Positions 17,468 through 26,361 of a stretch of 64,000 bases of DNA are shown here, one piece after another. Position 1 is the first letter of the stretch; every line of letters starts with the position of its first letter. Source of the DNA: Planctomycetota bacterium (GTDB lineage: Bacteria > Planctomycetota > Planctomycetia > Pirellulales > UBA1268); the NCBI GenBank assembly GCA_003669585.1, contig QWOQ01000005.1, positions 584,502-648,501 of the forward strand, given 5' to 3'. Under the pieces are notes generated by a model. That model saw only the letters and a list, made by a program, of their open reading frames with translations. It ran no database searches and was not told where the DNA came from. The translations under genes were made by a program, and so were the position numbers.

Positions 17468-19318
17468 ATGTCCACACTTCAAAACAGCGCTGATTCCGTC
17501 GTATCCAGACGCACCAACATCCGAAACGTCGCAATTATTGCGCATGTCGATCATGGCAAGACCACACTGGTTGATTGTTTGCTACGCCAATGCGGACAGT
17601 TTCGAGCAAGCCAAGTTTCAGGCGAATGCATTCTCGACTCGAACGACCTTGAACGCGAGCGAGGAATCACGATTCTTGCCAAAAACATCGCCATCGAATG
17701 GAAGGGGGTGAAGATCAATCTGATCGACACTCCAGGGCACGCCGACTTCGGCGGAGAGGTTGAACGAGTGCTGCGGATGGCTGACGGCGCGCTTGTGCTC
17801 GTTGATGCTGCGGAAGGACCAATGCCGCAAACCCGATTTGTTCTTTCCAAGGCACTTGAAGCAAACTTACGACCGGTGGTGGTGATCAACAAAATCGACC
17901 GACCCGATGCACGACCGCATGAAGTGCTCGATGAAGTACTCGGTTTGTTTCTCGAACTTGGCGCAGATGACGAATTAGCCGATTTTCCATTTGTCTATTC
18001 ATCAGCTCGCGAAGGTTTTTCTTCAAGCGTCGTATCAGATCGTTCTGGCACCATGGCGCCGCTGCTTGACTTAGTGCTTGAAAAAATTCCCGGTCCACTT
18101 GTCGCTCCAGATGCTCCCCTACAGATGCTCGTGACTACGCTCGATTGGTCGGACTACGTAGGTCGTATCGCAATTGGCAGAGTGGAGTCGGGAACGCTTT
18201 CAAAGAATATTGCGATCGTTCGATCCACTGCCGATGGAAGTATCGTTCCGGCAAAAGTGACGGCCCTACAAACTTTCGACAAACTCGGCCGCGTGGATGC
18301 GATGGAGGTCACTGCTGGTGACATTGCCGCAGTCAGCGGTTTGGAAAATGTTGAAATTGGAGATACGTTGTGCGATGCGATGGATCCTCGCCCACTTGCG
18401 AGAATCACCATCGATGAACCGACCTTGAGCATGGTCTTTGGTGTGAATTCTTCTCCGCTTGCCGGACGTTCTGGGAAATATCTGACGACTCGCCATTTGC
18501 GTGATCGACTGATGCGAGAACTTGAGCGCAATGTGGCGTTACGGGTCGAGCCAGTTCCGGGAACAGAGCAGTTTTCTGTGAGCGGCCGAGGATTGCTTCA
18601 TTTGTCTGTGTTAATTGAAACGATGCGTCGTGAGGGATTTGAGCTTTCTGTTGGCAAGCCCCGCGTGATCATTCGCAAGGAAGGAGATGTCGAACTGGAA
18701 CCATTCGAAACCCTTGTCGTAGAAGTACCTCATGACCGACTCGGTCCGGTTATGGAATTGACAGGCTCTCGCAGGGCACAGATGGTTCACATGGGGTCTC
18801 GAGGAGACTTTGCAAACGTAGTTTTCTCTATTCCTGCCCGGGGTCTTATCGGCCTTCGCACGAGAGTCCTTAACGCTACGCAAGGTACTGCCATCATGCA
18901 TCATCGATTCGAATCCTGGAGGCCGCAGGAAGGTGATATCAGTGGCCGCGCAAATGGAGCACTCGTCTCAATGGTTGCTGGCAAGGCCGTGGCATTTGGT
19001 CTGGATAGTCTTCAAGAACGAGCAGAATTGTTTGTCTCTCCGGGTGACGAGGTCTACGAAGGAATGGTTGTCGGTGAAAATAGTCGTTCCGAAGACATGG
19101 CCGTTAATCCAACGAAGGAGAAAAAACTTACCAATATGCGCGCTTCCGGAAGCGACCGAAACATTCTCCTCAAGCCTCCGCGACGAATGTCGCTCGAGGA
19201 GTCGCTTGAGTACATTGAAGAGGACGAGCTCGTCGAAGTGACGCCGGCTGCTGTGCGTCTCCGAAAAATCCTACTCTCAGAACACGAACGTAGGCGAAAC
19301 GCTCGGCAAAAGACCTGA
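17468..19318 (+). CDS. typA: Ribosome-associated GTPase TypA/BipA
   Basis: 616 residues from the ATG at 17468, the family's usual length; the frame is open back to 17006 but that stretch overlaps the GGDEF gene and is not BipA-like. GTPase motifs are in order: AHVDHGKTT (G1), RERGITI (G2), DTPGHADF (G3), NKID (G4) and SSA (G5), then EF-Tu-like domain II, the EF-G-like domains III and V, and the BipA-specific C-terminus (NLTNMRASG-like LTNMRASGSD). It is a translational GTPase acting on 50S assembly and stress adaptation in the cytoplasm. No strong SD is visible. Confidence 0.96.
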   Translation: MSTLQNSADSVVSRRTNIRNVAIIAHVDHGKTTLVDCLLRQCGQFRASQVSGECILDSNDLERERGITILAKNIAIEWKGVKINLIDTPGHADFGGEVERVLRMADGALVLVDAAEGPMPQTRFVLSKALEANLRPVVVINKIDRPDARPHEVLDEVLGLFLELGADDELADFPFVYSSAREGFSSSVVSDRSGTMAPLLDLVLEKIPGPLVAPDAPLQMLVTTLDWSDYVGRIAIGRVESGTLSKNIAIVRSTADGSIVPAKVTALQTFDKLGRVDAMEVTAGDIAAVSGLENVEIGDTLCDAMDPRPLARITIDEPTLSMVFGVNSSPLAGRSGKYLTTRHLRDRLMRELERNVALRVEPVPGTEQFSVSGRGLLHLSVLIETMRREGFELSVGKPRVIIRKEGDVELEPFETLVVEVPHDRLGPVMELTGSRRAQMVHMGSRGDFANVVFSIPARGLIGLRTRVLNATQGTAIMHHRFESWRPQEGDISGRANGALVSMVAGKAVAFGLDSLQERAELFVSPGDEVYEGMVVGENSRSEDMAVNPTKEKKLTNMRASGSDRNILLKPPRRMSLEESLEYIEEDELVEVTPAAVRLRKILLSEHERRRNARQKT

Positions 19319-19383
19319 CCGTAGAGATCCCAGAAGATTTCGAAGTAACTTTCACATTCGCTGCGTTCACGATCGCCGAGGCT

Positions 19384-20145
19384 CTAAAACCAATACGGCA
19401 CTCCGCAGCGAACCATTTCAATTCCCGCGATCCCAAGAGATTCAAGCTCCTTGGCCACTTGATCGGAGTCTGACGGCTTTCGATGGACGACCATCCATCG
19501 CACGGGAGTTGTGATTTTTCTAGTCTCGATAGCAAATGTGCTCGGGCACAGATGGCCGCACACGAGAGCCAAGTCGATCAATTTCTCTGGGAAACTTGCT
19601 TCGAGAAACACTGCCTTGAGATTATTCGTCTTTGCGGCATGAGACCAGATTGCCTCAGTCGGTCCGGTATCGGATGGAAATACAACGGCCGAAGCCGCAT
19701 CCTCCACGATGAATCCAATTGAAGGCACACCGTGCGACACCGGCACCGGTGTGATCGTTACATTACAGCGACGAATCGGCTTGAATAGCTCGAGAGGCGT
19801 GACTCGAACCATCGGCTCATGAGTCAGCGTGGGATTGAAAAAATCAGGCCACACCCGGCCGTTAAAAATATCGTTGCGAAGAAATTGAAGTACGTCGGGC
19901 ATGGCCAGCACCTCAACGCAGTCCACACCGGGTTCAAAGCTGTTGGAAAGAACCAGAGGCAGAGTTGCAATGTGATCGATGTGCTCATGCGTAATAAATA
20001 TATGTTTGACCCGCTTTTGTCGCTCCAGATCAGCAAGCAGGCCCAGCGATCCGCAGTCGATCGCAATCTCATCGTTTATAAGATATGTCGTCAAATACTG
20101 AACGTCGCTGACTGGGACGCTCGATGGAAGAAGTTCTATTTTCAT
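19384..20145 (-). CDS. Metallo-beta-lactamase-fold hydrolase resembling class II cyclic-nucleotide phosphodiesterases
   Basis: 253 residues with no signal peptide. The metal site is visible as HEHIDHIATLP (about residues 53-63), followed by PVSHGVPSIGFIVED and FPSDTGPTE, the pattern of the class II cAMP phosphodiesterase group of the metallo-beta-lactamase fold. Such enzymes hydrolyse 3',5'-cyclic nucleotides. It follows the cyclic-nucleotide-binding MscS channel gene after 33 bases on the same strand, which supports a cyclic-nucleotide substrate. A generic MBL hydrolase is the alternative. Confidence 0.78.
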   Translation of the reverse strand: MKIELLPSSVPVSDVQYLTTYLINDEIAIDCGSLGLLADLERQKRVKHIFITHEHIDHIATLPLVLSNSFEPGVDCVEVLAMPDVLQFLRNDIFNGRVWPDFFNPTLTHEPMVRVTPLELFKPIRRCNVTITPVPVSHGVPSIGFIVEDAASAVVFPSDTGPTEAIWSHAAKTNNLKAVFLEASFPEKLIDLALVCGHLCPSTFAIETRKITTPVRWMVVHRKPSDSDQVAKELESLGIAGIEMVRCGVPYWF

Positions 20146-20178
20146 AATTCTTAGAAATGATTCTAGACGGGGGAGGTT

Positions 20179-21678
20179 CTAAATTGCAAAAAACTTTTTG
20201 ATTCGTTCAAAAAGATCGATCGAACTCGGAGCTTGTTTTTCAATTTGTGAAATGATCTCAAAACGAGCCACCTGTCTGCCGACGAGATACTCACTTGCTC
20301 GCTTAACCAAAAGTGGCTCGACAGTAAGAAGCTTTGACATTGCAGGCTTATCGATTCGCAGAATGCGAGTTTCAACCATAGCCGTGACGGTGGCGCTTCT
20401 CTGCGCTCCGGTCATCAGTGACATCTCTCCAAAAACATCTTTGGAAGAGAGTATTGCCAACCGGGTCGGCGCGGATCCCGAATCGCTCACCGTAACGTCA
20501 ACGTTGCCCGATTCAATGATGAACATGCTCGATCCGAGATCGCCTTGACGAATGATCTCTTCTCCGCTGGCAAATGTCTCTTGCACCGCGTCAGACGCCA
20601 GTTGCAGCATCTGGTCTTCGGAAAGCATTCCTAGCAGATCGACTTCCGAAAGAATTTCTTTTCGCTGCTTGAGTATCTCGTCGAACGAAGATGCAGCCTC
20701 CGTCGGGAGATGTGTGAGTCGGATGGCTTGTGTCGCCACTGGGATTTTGATTCCGTGCCGGGCCAAGGCATACCAAATGCGATCGCGTGCCATTCCGTCA
20801 ACACGGTCTCGCTTATCAAATTCAGTGGTAAACAATCGCACCCAGTATTCGATGCCGCGTTCTTTAAAATCGTTCGTGACCACTGAGGCCGCCGGGTGCT
20901 CCAGCACGCCGAAGCTACCGCGAATCGCTTCCAGCATGATCTGCTGAACTCGCTGCGGCGATTCTTCATAGGGTGCTACAACAAACAGAGAACGTCGCGA
21001 CCAGCGTTGTGGCTTCGTAAAGTTTCGAATCGACGCCTGTGCCAACTGCCCATTCGGAATGATCACTTCGGCTTCGTCGAGGGTGATCACTTTCGTTGCT
21101 CGCCAGTTGATCTCTGTAACTTTTCCAATGTGCGCCTGATTGGTGTCGTACTGAATCCAATCTCCCAGCTCAAATGGCTGCTCAGCATGAATCGCAAGAC
21201 CAGCAAATACGTTGCCCAGTGTATCTTTGAGTGCAAAGCCCATTACCGCAGTAAGTACCGCCGATCCGGTAAATAGTTCTGCTGGATCAGCACCGCTTTC
21301 CAAAAGCACAACAAAGAGTGCGAGAATCGTTCCAGACCACCTCAGTACATCAAAAAAGATCTTGGGCATCGGTCGGCTGACCTGCTCCCATATCGAAATA
21401 CAGAAAATGATCAGGAGCGACTGAACGATTGAGGTAATCAGAAAAAAGTGAATACCCAGACCCAGAAAACGATTCAAATCGATCGATTCTGGAAAAAGAC
21501 CCGCAGCTGCTATTGGCAGTGGCGCAAGCAACAAAAAAATTATTGGAACCTGTACCAAACGACGGCGTTTACCAAGTGGCAAGACAAACGCCACAGCGAT
21601 TGCAGCCAACGCTACGAGCAATTCGCGAGGCAAGTCTGTGCCGAATATTCCAATCACCGACTGAAGCCAATTCCACAT
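20179..21678 (-). CDS. MscS-type channel with C-terminal cyclic-nucleotide-binding domain
   Basis: 499 residues from the ATG at 21678, which has AGGTG at SD distance; a GTG at 21735 is possible. Four or five transmembrane helices (about 15-185) lead into the MscS pore helix and beta domain (GFALKDTLGNVFAGLAIHAEQPFELGD split over about 145-175, then VTEINWRATKV). The C-terminal about 130 residues are a cAMP-receptor-type domain: FASGEEIIRQGDLGSSMFII, IESGNVDVTV, phosphate-binding cassette FGEMSLMTGAQRSATV. This is the bacterial cyclic-nucleotide-gated (bCNG) architecture. The cassette Arg-Ser-Ala pattern is compatible with cNMP binding. It probably forms an operon with the phosphodiesterase-like gene. 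Confidence 0.93.
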   Translation of the reverse strand: MWNWLQSVIGIFGTDLPRELLVALAAIAVAFVLPLGKRRRLVQVPIIFLLLAPLPIAAAGLFPESIDLNRFLGLGIHFFLITSIVQSLLIIFCISIWEQVSRPMPKIFFDVLRWSGTILALFVVLLESGADPAELFTGSAVLTAVMGFALKDTLGNVFAGLAIHAEQPFELGDWIQYDTNQAHIGKVTEINWRATKVITLDEAEVIIPNGQLAQASIRNFTKPQRWSRRSLFVVAPYEESPQRVQQIMLEAIRGSFGVLEHPAASVVTNDFKERGIEYWVRLFTTEFDKRDRVDGMARDRIWYALARHGIKIPVATQAIRLTHLPTEAASSFDEILKQRKEILSEVDLLGMLSEDQMLQLASDAVQETFASGEEIIRQGDLGSSMFIIESGNVDVTVSDSGSAPTRLAILSSKDVFGEMSLMTGAQRSATVTAMVETRILRIDKPAMSKLLTVEPLLVKRASEYLVGRQVARFEIISQIEKQAPSSIDLFERIKKFFAI

Positions 21679-21735
21679 CAAATCACCTGTTGCAAAAAAC
21701 ATTCGGGAGTTCACAATTCTCACTTTTTCATCCAC

Positions 21736-22073
21736 GATCGCAGGAGCAGTCTCAAACGCTCGGAATTTCCGTCATCTTTGGCCATGTTTGAAACGCTTCA
21801 CGCGTCGCTCTTCCCGCGACTCTCGGGGGAAATTTGCACTGTCGGGTCGGTGAGCGTACTCCGTATAGACTCCTCGCTGCAAAAAAAGGTAAGGTTTCTC
21901 GGTGTGAGAGTTCCGTGAGGTTGCCAATTTTACAGAATTTCTTACGATCCTGAGGTCTTCCTCTTATTTTTATTTCATATCTTGTCTCATTTTTTGAAAC
22001 AAGTTGACGAAAATATTTTGACGAACATAGCGCGTCTTTAACGAACGTCCCTGAACTTTTCCTGTGGAACACG
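21736..22073. other. Divergent intergenic region between the channel gene and rpsU
   Basis: About 340 bases. It holds a near-perfect hairpin (CTTGTCTC / GAAACAAG, 21981-22003) and, directly after it, two direct copies of TTGACGAA at 22004 and 22018. No coding sequence is evident. Confidence 0.5.
22004..22032 (+). promoter_or_regulatory. Candidate promoter/operator of rpsU
   Basis: TTGACG (22004-22009) with 17-base spacing to ATAGCG (22027-22032); the -10 is weak. TTGACGAA recurs at 22018-22025, so a regulator may bind a 14-base-spaced direct repeat. The AUG is 41 bases downstream. Confidence 0.35.
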
Positions 22074-22274
22074 ATGGTCAAACTTACAATTCGAGAACGA
22101 GAAAGCATTCAGGAAGCGGTTCGACGCTTTCGAAAACTCGTCGAGCGCAGCGGTGTAAAAAAAGAGATGCGCCGTCGAGAGTTTTTTGAAAAACCCAGCG
22201 AAATTAACCGGCGTGCTCGCATGCGTGCCGAACGTCGTACACGACGCACAAAACTTCTGGGCGTTACTGCCTGA
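22074..22274 (+). CDS. rpsU: 30S ribosomal protein S21
   Basis: 66 residues, highly basic, with the S21 pattern: [13 protein letters not shown] then [18 protein letters not shown], and a basic tail [11 protein letters not shown]21 binds the 30S subunit platform near the anti-Shine-Dalgarno region of 16S rRNA. The gene is monocistronic and converges on nadC 33 bases downstream. Typical family length is 55-75 residues. Confidence 0.97.
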   Translation: MVKLTIRERESIQEAVRRFRKLVERSGVKKEMRRREFFEKPSEINRRARMRAERRTRRTKLLGVTA

Positions 22275-22307
22275 GTTTGAGAATCTTTGGTTATTCGCTC
22301 TTCGCTC

Positions 22308-23225
22308 TTACAGCCAGTCGAGCGCAACATCAAGCCATGGACTGCTATGGGTAGGCCATCCTGTGCTGATCCGATCGATTCCGGTCGCCGCAAGGCTGGC
22401 AACATTTTCAAGCGTCACTCCTCCTGATGCTTCTAAAACCACGCTGGGATCTATTCGATTTCGGATTCCAACAGCCTGTTCGAGTTCTCGAACGCCCATA
22501 TTGTCGAGCAGTACGATGTCAGGTCGGGCGTCGAGCACTGCCGAAAGGGAATCAATTCGATCAATTTCAATTTCAATCACCATTGCTTCTGCTCGGTCGA
22601 CTGGAAAACATCGATTGACCATCGACTTCGCGCGGCACACGGCCTCAGCCGGGCCGATGCCGTATTGCTGAAGTGCAAGCAGATGATTGTCCTTGATCAA
22701 AATCGCGTCGTAGAGTCCCATTCGATGATTCCATCCACCACCACTTCGCACGGCGTACTTGTCGAGAAGTCTCCATCCTGGAATGGTCTTTCGCGTATCG
22801 AAAATCTGGCATGCTGAGTCTTGAAGACAATCGACGAGTAAACGGGTGGCGGTTGCCACGCCGCAGAGTCGCCCAAGAATATTGAGAATCGTTCGCTCGG
22901 CAGTGAGGATAGAACGCGTCGGACCGCTCATCTTTGCGATGACACTCCCTGCCGCTGCACGGTCGCCGTCGCGCGAACACGACTCCCAAGTAATAAAAGT
23001 ATCAACAACTTCGGCCACAATCTTTCCGGCATCCAAGCCCGAAACAATGCCTTCCGACCGCACCACAACAGCGGCTACTGATCGCGAGTCAGCGGGCACT
23101 AAGCCAACGCTTGTCCAGTCACACTCAAACCCAAGATCTTCGGCAAGCCAATCGGTTGCCCGTTGGCGAACGAAAGCCTCAAGTGTCTGATCCCACTGAG
23201 ACTGCTGAAACAATCCTTGATTCAT
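22308..23225 (-). CDS. nadC: Nicotinate-nucleotide pyrophosphorylase (carboxylating), quinolinate phosphoribosyltransferase
   Basis: 305 residues. It converts quinolinate and PRPP to nicotinate mononucleotide, CO2 and PPi in de novo NAD synthesis. Family motifs: TILNILGRLCGVAT, FDTRKTIPGWRLLDKYAVRSGG (split over about 140-165), NHRMGLYDAILIKDNH, the substrate-contacting EIEIDRID and PDIVLLDNMG, and EASGGVTLENVASLAATGID. All expected phosphate and quinolinate contacts appear. The upstream 250 bases contain two hairpins shared with the divergent comEA gene. No nadA or nadB nearby. Confidence 0.96.
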   Translation of the reverse strand: MNQGLFQQSQWDQTLEAFVRQRATDWLAEDLGFECDWTSVGLVPADSRSVAAVVVRSEGIVSGLDAGKIVAEVVDTFITWESCSRDGDRAAAGSVIAKMSGPTRSILTAERTILNILGRLCGVATATRLLVDCLQDSACQIFDTRKTIPGWRLLDKYAVRSGGGWNHRMGLYDAILIKDNHLLALQQYGIGPAEAVCRAKSMVNRCFPVDRAEAMVIEIEIDRIDSLSAVLDARPDIVLLDNMGVRELEQAVGIRNRIDPSVVLEASGGVTLENVASLAATGIDRISTGWPTHSSPWLDVALDWL

Positions 23226-23272
23226 AACGTGCTCACTCTCTATTTCGCATTTCGGTGGACATAGAGACGTTT

Positions 23273-23308
23273 TTGACCGAGTGCCCCCTCAAGCACAATG
23301 ACGGTCAA
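23273..23308. promoter_or_regulatory. Stem-loop 1 in the nadC-comEA divergent region
   Basis: Outer stem TTGACCG (23273-23279)/CGGTCAA (23302-23308) encloses an inner stem GTGC/GCAC (23281-23284/23293-23296) with a C-rich loop. The element could be an operator or part of a structured leader on either strand. Confidence 0.45.
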
Positions 23309-23330
23309 GGGGTGGTTCTCGCCTCGGGGA

Positions 23331-23365
23331 CCTGAAGACTCTACTCTACAGAGAAGAGTTTCAGG
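23331..23365. promoter_or_regulatory. Stem-loop 2 in the nadC-comEA divergent region
   Basis: CCTGAA-g-ACTCT (23331-23342) pairs with AGAGTTTCAGG (23355-23365), eleven base pairs with one bulge and a 12-base loop. It lies 22 bases from stem-loop 1 and 110 bases upstream of comEA. No T-run follows, so a terminator is unlikely. Confidence 0.45.
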
Positions 23366-23475
23366 AGTGGAAACTTATCCGAGATTCGCTTGCGTCAATC
23401 TGCCATCATATTTGTGCACGCGGATTTTTGAGTGTTTTCACTTTTACCAAGTGCCCACTCGGATGAAAAAGTTGT

Positions 23476-23952
23476 ATGACTGATCCACTTCAAAGCGAAT
23501 CTGCTTCATCCTCGAAGGATCAAATTTTGAAGACCAGTACTCACTCTCACACTTCTGGCAGCCAATTCGTCCCGATACTCTCTTGTGGTGGACAACGCGT
23601 GCTTGCTGCTGGAGTCATGAGCTGCCTGGTTTTCATACTGATCTGGTACGTCTGGCACGGTGGTCCTTCAAGCATGGTGGATTACGACGACGCCTTGTTT
23701 CAGCCGGCCGCGTATACCGTGAATGTCAACGTGGCCGAATGGCCAGAACTGGCGCAGCTTCCGGGCGTCGGTCCATCACTAGCACGACGGATCGTTGAGT
23801 TTCGCGTGGAGCATGGAGCTTTTGATTCTCCTCAACAATTGCTCGATGTGCCTGGGGTCGGCGACATCACGCTACGCGGTATGCTCCCGTACATTCAAAA
23901 TTTTTCCAGCGATGAAACCATGACCACTCAGGCAGAGGCAATCGCTCCATGA
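23476..23952 (+). CDS. comEA: ComEA-like helix-hairpin-helix DNA-binding membrane protein
   Basis: 158 residues. Polar N-terminus of about 35 residues, one transmembrane helix (about 43-61, AAGVMSCLVFILIWYVW), then a helix-hairpin-helix DNA-binding domain (about 78-145) with paired hairpins LPGVGPSLARRIVEFR and LLDVPGVGDITLRGM. ComEA proteins bind incoming double-stranded DNA in the periplasm during natural transformation. Its stop overlaps the uvrB start by four bases (ATGA), so the two are translationally coupled. SD-like GGATG precedes the ATG. Confidence 0.88.
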   Translation: MTDPLQSESASSSKDQILKTSTHSHTSGSQFVPILSCGGQRVLAAGVMSCLVFILIWYVWHGGPSSMVDYDDALFQPAAYTVNVNVAEWPELAQLPGVGPSLARRIVEFRVEHGAFDSPQQLLDVPGVGDITLRGMLPYIQNFSSDETMTTQAEAIAP

Positions 23953-26000
23953 CTGCTGATTCGAAATTTCATCTGGTGAGTCCTTTTGCGCCGGCAGGGG
24001 ATCAACCAGCCGCAATCGATGCGTTGGTCAACGGTATTGAATCGGGCCGACGCAGCCAGGTGTTGATGGGTGTAACCGGTTCTGGAAAGACGTTTACGAT
24101 GGCCAACGTGATCGCACGAATCGGTCGGCCAACTCTCGTGCTTTCGCACAACAAGACCCTTGCAGCACAACTTTACAGTGAATTTCGAGATTTCTTTCCG
24201 CACAACGCCGTGCAGTATTTTGTCAGTTACTACGACTACTATCAGCCCGAGGCTTACATTCCACAGCGCGACATCTACATCGAGAAAGATGCCGCCATCA
24301 ACAAAGACATTGACCGTCTGCGATTGGCAGCCACAAGCGCTCTGGTAAGTCGCCGTGATGTGATCGTAGTTGCAAGTGTGTCGTGCATCTACGGCCTCGG
24401 TTCTCCCGATGACTACCGTGCGATGGTCATCCGTCTCGCCAGCGGAATCCAAATAAAGCGGGATAGTATTCTTGAAAAGCTCATCTCGATTCACTACGAG
24501 CGAAGCGATGTCTCGCTCGAACGTGGACGCTTTCGAGTGCGTGGCGATACCATCGACATTTGGCCTCCTTACGATGAATATGCCTGCCAAGTTGAACTCT
24601 GGGGAGATACCATCGATTCCATTGCCGTCACGCACCCAGTCAGTGGCGAGGTGTTGATGAAAAAAAATGAAATCTACATTTATCCTTCACGGCACTTCGT
24701 GATGCCCGAGGAACGAGTGAAGGCAGCGGTGGCTTCAATCCGTCAGGAACTTGAGGCAAGGCTTGAGGAACTCAAATCGCAGGGGAAACTTCTCGAAGCG
24801 CAGCGGCTTTCCGCTCGCACTCGATTTGATTTGGAAATGATGTTGGAGGCTGGTTTTTGTCCCGGCATTGAGAATTACAGCCGTCCCTTAAGCGGCCGGC
24901 CTGCCGGGAGCATTCCCGAAACGCTCTTCAGCTATTTTCCAAAAGATTTTCTCTTTTTTGTAGACGAGTCGCATGTCACCGTGCCTCAGGTGCGGGGCAT
25001 GTATTTTGGAGATCGAAGCCGAAAGCTGACACTCGTTGATCATGGATTTCGTTTGCCAAGTGCCCTCGATAATAGGCCGCTGATGTTTGAAGAGTGGGAG
25101 TCAAAACTTGATCAAACAATCTTTGTATCGGCAACTCCTGCCAACTACGAACTTGAGCGTTCTGGTGGAGAGGTCGTTGAACAAGTGATTCGACCGACAG
25201 GCCTACTCGATCCGGCAATCGAAGTTGTACCGGCTCGGGATCAGGTACCCCATTTACACAGCCAGATTATCGCCACTGTTGCTGCCGGTCAGCGAGTGCT
25301 GGTCACTACACTCACCAAAAAACTTGCCGAAGATCTGTCGGCCTACTTGGTTCAACGAAGCGTAAAAAGTCGATGGCTGCACAGCGAACTCGATGCCTTC
25401 GAACGGGTTGAACTGCTCGACAACCTTCGCGCAGGAAAATTTGACGTACTCGTCGGGGTCAACCTTCTGCGGGAAGGACTTGATCTACCAGAAGTTTCAC
25501 TCGTGGCGATCATGGATGCTGATAAGGAAGGATTTCTTCGGAGTGAGACTTCACTGATGCAGACCATTGGAAGATCGGCTCGAAATGTCGATGCCCGTGT
25601 CATTCTCTATGCCGACACGGTAACGGGTTCAATGCAAAGGGCGATCGACGAAACCCACCGACGGCGGGTATTGCAGGAAGAGTACAACGCCACTCATGGC
25701 ATTACTCCGGAATCTATTCGAAAAGAAATTCGTGCTGGAATTCAAGCTGAATCGGCATCGAGAACCGTGGCGTTCAAGCCTATTGGCCACGAAGACGATT
25801 CCGCGAGTAAACAGGCAGAACTTCTGAACCAACTCGAGATCGACATGATGGAGGCTGCCGCAGAATTTGATTACGAAAGGGCCGCTGTCATTCGCGACCA
25901 GATTTCAAACCTCCGAGGCGAATCATCATCTGTTCGAAAAGGGAAAAAACGTTTCCAGAATCGATCGCGACAAGAAAAGATTCCTCATCCAAAGCGATGA
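23949..26000 (+). CDS. uvrB: UvrABC excinuclease subunit B
   Basis: 683 residues. Motifs: Walker A GVTGSGKTFTMANV, the beta-hairpin SYYDYYQPEAYIP, DExH-type FVDESH, GMYFGDRSRK, helicase motif VSATPANYE, LLREGLDLPEV, and QTIGRSARN; a UvrB/UvrC-interacting coiled coil closes the protein (AAAEFDYERAAVIRDQI). It is the damage-verifying helicase-like subunit of nucleotide excision repair. Length is usual. Start overlaps the comEA stop. Confidence 0.98.
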   Translation: MTADSKFHLVSPFAPAGDQPAAIDALVNGIESGRRSQVLMGVTGSGKTFTMANVIARIGRPTLVLSHNKTLAAQLYSEFRDFFPHNAVQYFVSYYDYYQPEAYIPQRDIYIEKDAAINKDIDRLRLAATSALVSRRDVIVVASVSCIYGLGSPDDYRAMVIRLASGIQIKRDSILEKLISIHYERSDVSLERGRFRVRGDTIDIWPPYDEYACQVELWGDTIDSIAVTHPVSGEVLMKKNEIYIYPSRHFVMPEERVKAAVASIRQELEARLEELKSQGKLLEAQRLSARTRFDLEMMLEAGFCPGIENYSRPLSGRPAGSIPETLFSYFPKDFLFFVDESHVTVPQVRGMYFGDRSRKLTLVDHGFRLPSALDNRPLMFEEWESKLDQTIFVSATPANYELERSGGEVVEQVIRPTGLLDPAIEVVPARDQVPHLHSQIIATVAAGQRVLVTTLTKKLAEDLSAYLVQRSVKSRWLHSELDAFERVELLDNLRAGKFDVLVGVNLLREGLDLPEVSLVAIMDADKEGFLRSETSLMQTIGRSARNVDARVILYADTVTGSMQRAIDETHRRRVLQEEYNATHGITPESIRKEIRAGIQAESASRTVAFKPIGHEDDSASKQAELLNQLEIDMMEAAAEFDYERAAVIRDQISNLRGESSSVRKGKKRFQNRSRQEKIPHPKR

Positions 26001-26039
26001 GGCCGAATGATCGCATCAGATTTTCGGCATCGGCGAACT

Positions 26040-26069
26040 CCTTTAGAAATGTTCCTAACTATCTAAAGG
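26040..26069 (+). terminator. Possible terminator hairpin after uvrB
   Basis: Perfect 8-bp inverted repeat CCTTTAGA (26040-26047)/TCTAAAGG (26062-26069) with a 14-base loop, 40 bases after the uvrB stop. No poly-T follows, so termination is uncertain. Confidence 0.35.
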
Positions 26070-26127
26070 ATTGCATTCCACACAATGCCACGAAAAACGA
26101 CTTCTGAAAAAAGGTTGCCTACGGAAA

Positions 26128-26361
26128 TTATTGTGGTCCATGAACCTTCTCAATGTGAATGTTATTGTGGATTGAAAGAACGCCTTCAATCCTTCGACAG
26201 CAGTCCTCGCATACATTTTTTTCGAAGTAAGTCAGTACGCTCCCTCCGAGTTCAACCAAAGAATCTTCGACTTTTACGGTGATCTTTTCCAGCGACGGCA
26301 GTCGCATCACCAAAAACATTGCTCGAAGCTGAAGCTCAATATCGATATCCGTGGTATGCAT
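26128..26361 (-). CDS. Small BON-domain-like cytoplasmic protein
   Basis: 77 residues from an ATG at 26361; a TTG at 26391 would add ten residues. The core VKVEDSLVELGGSVLTYFEK-to-EGVLSIHNNIHI matches the beta-alpha-beta pattern of BON domains, where a secondary-structure unit ending in GxV is followed by a helix and a V-x-x-V-x-N strand. A CEDCC cluster in the helix is unusual. No signal peptide is present, unlike most BON proteins. It lies convergent to uvrB, without a partner. Confidence 0.6.
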   Translation of the reverse strand: MHTTDIDIELQLRAMFLVMRLPSLEKITVKVEDSLVELGGSVLTYFEKNVCEDCCRRIEGVLSIHNNIHIEKVHGPQ

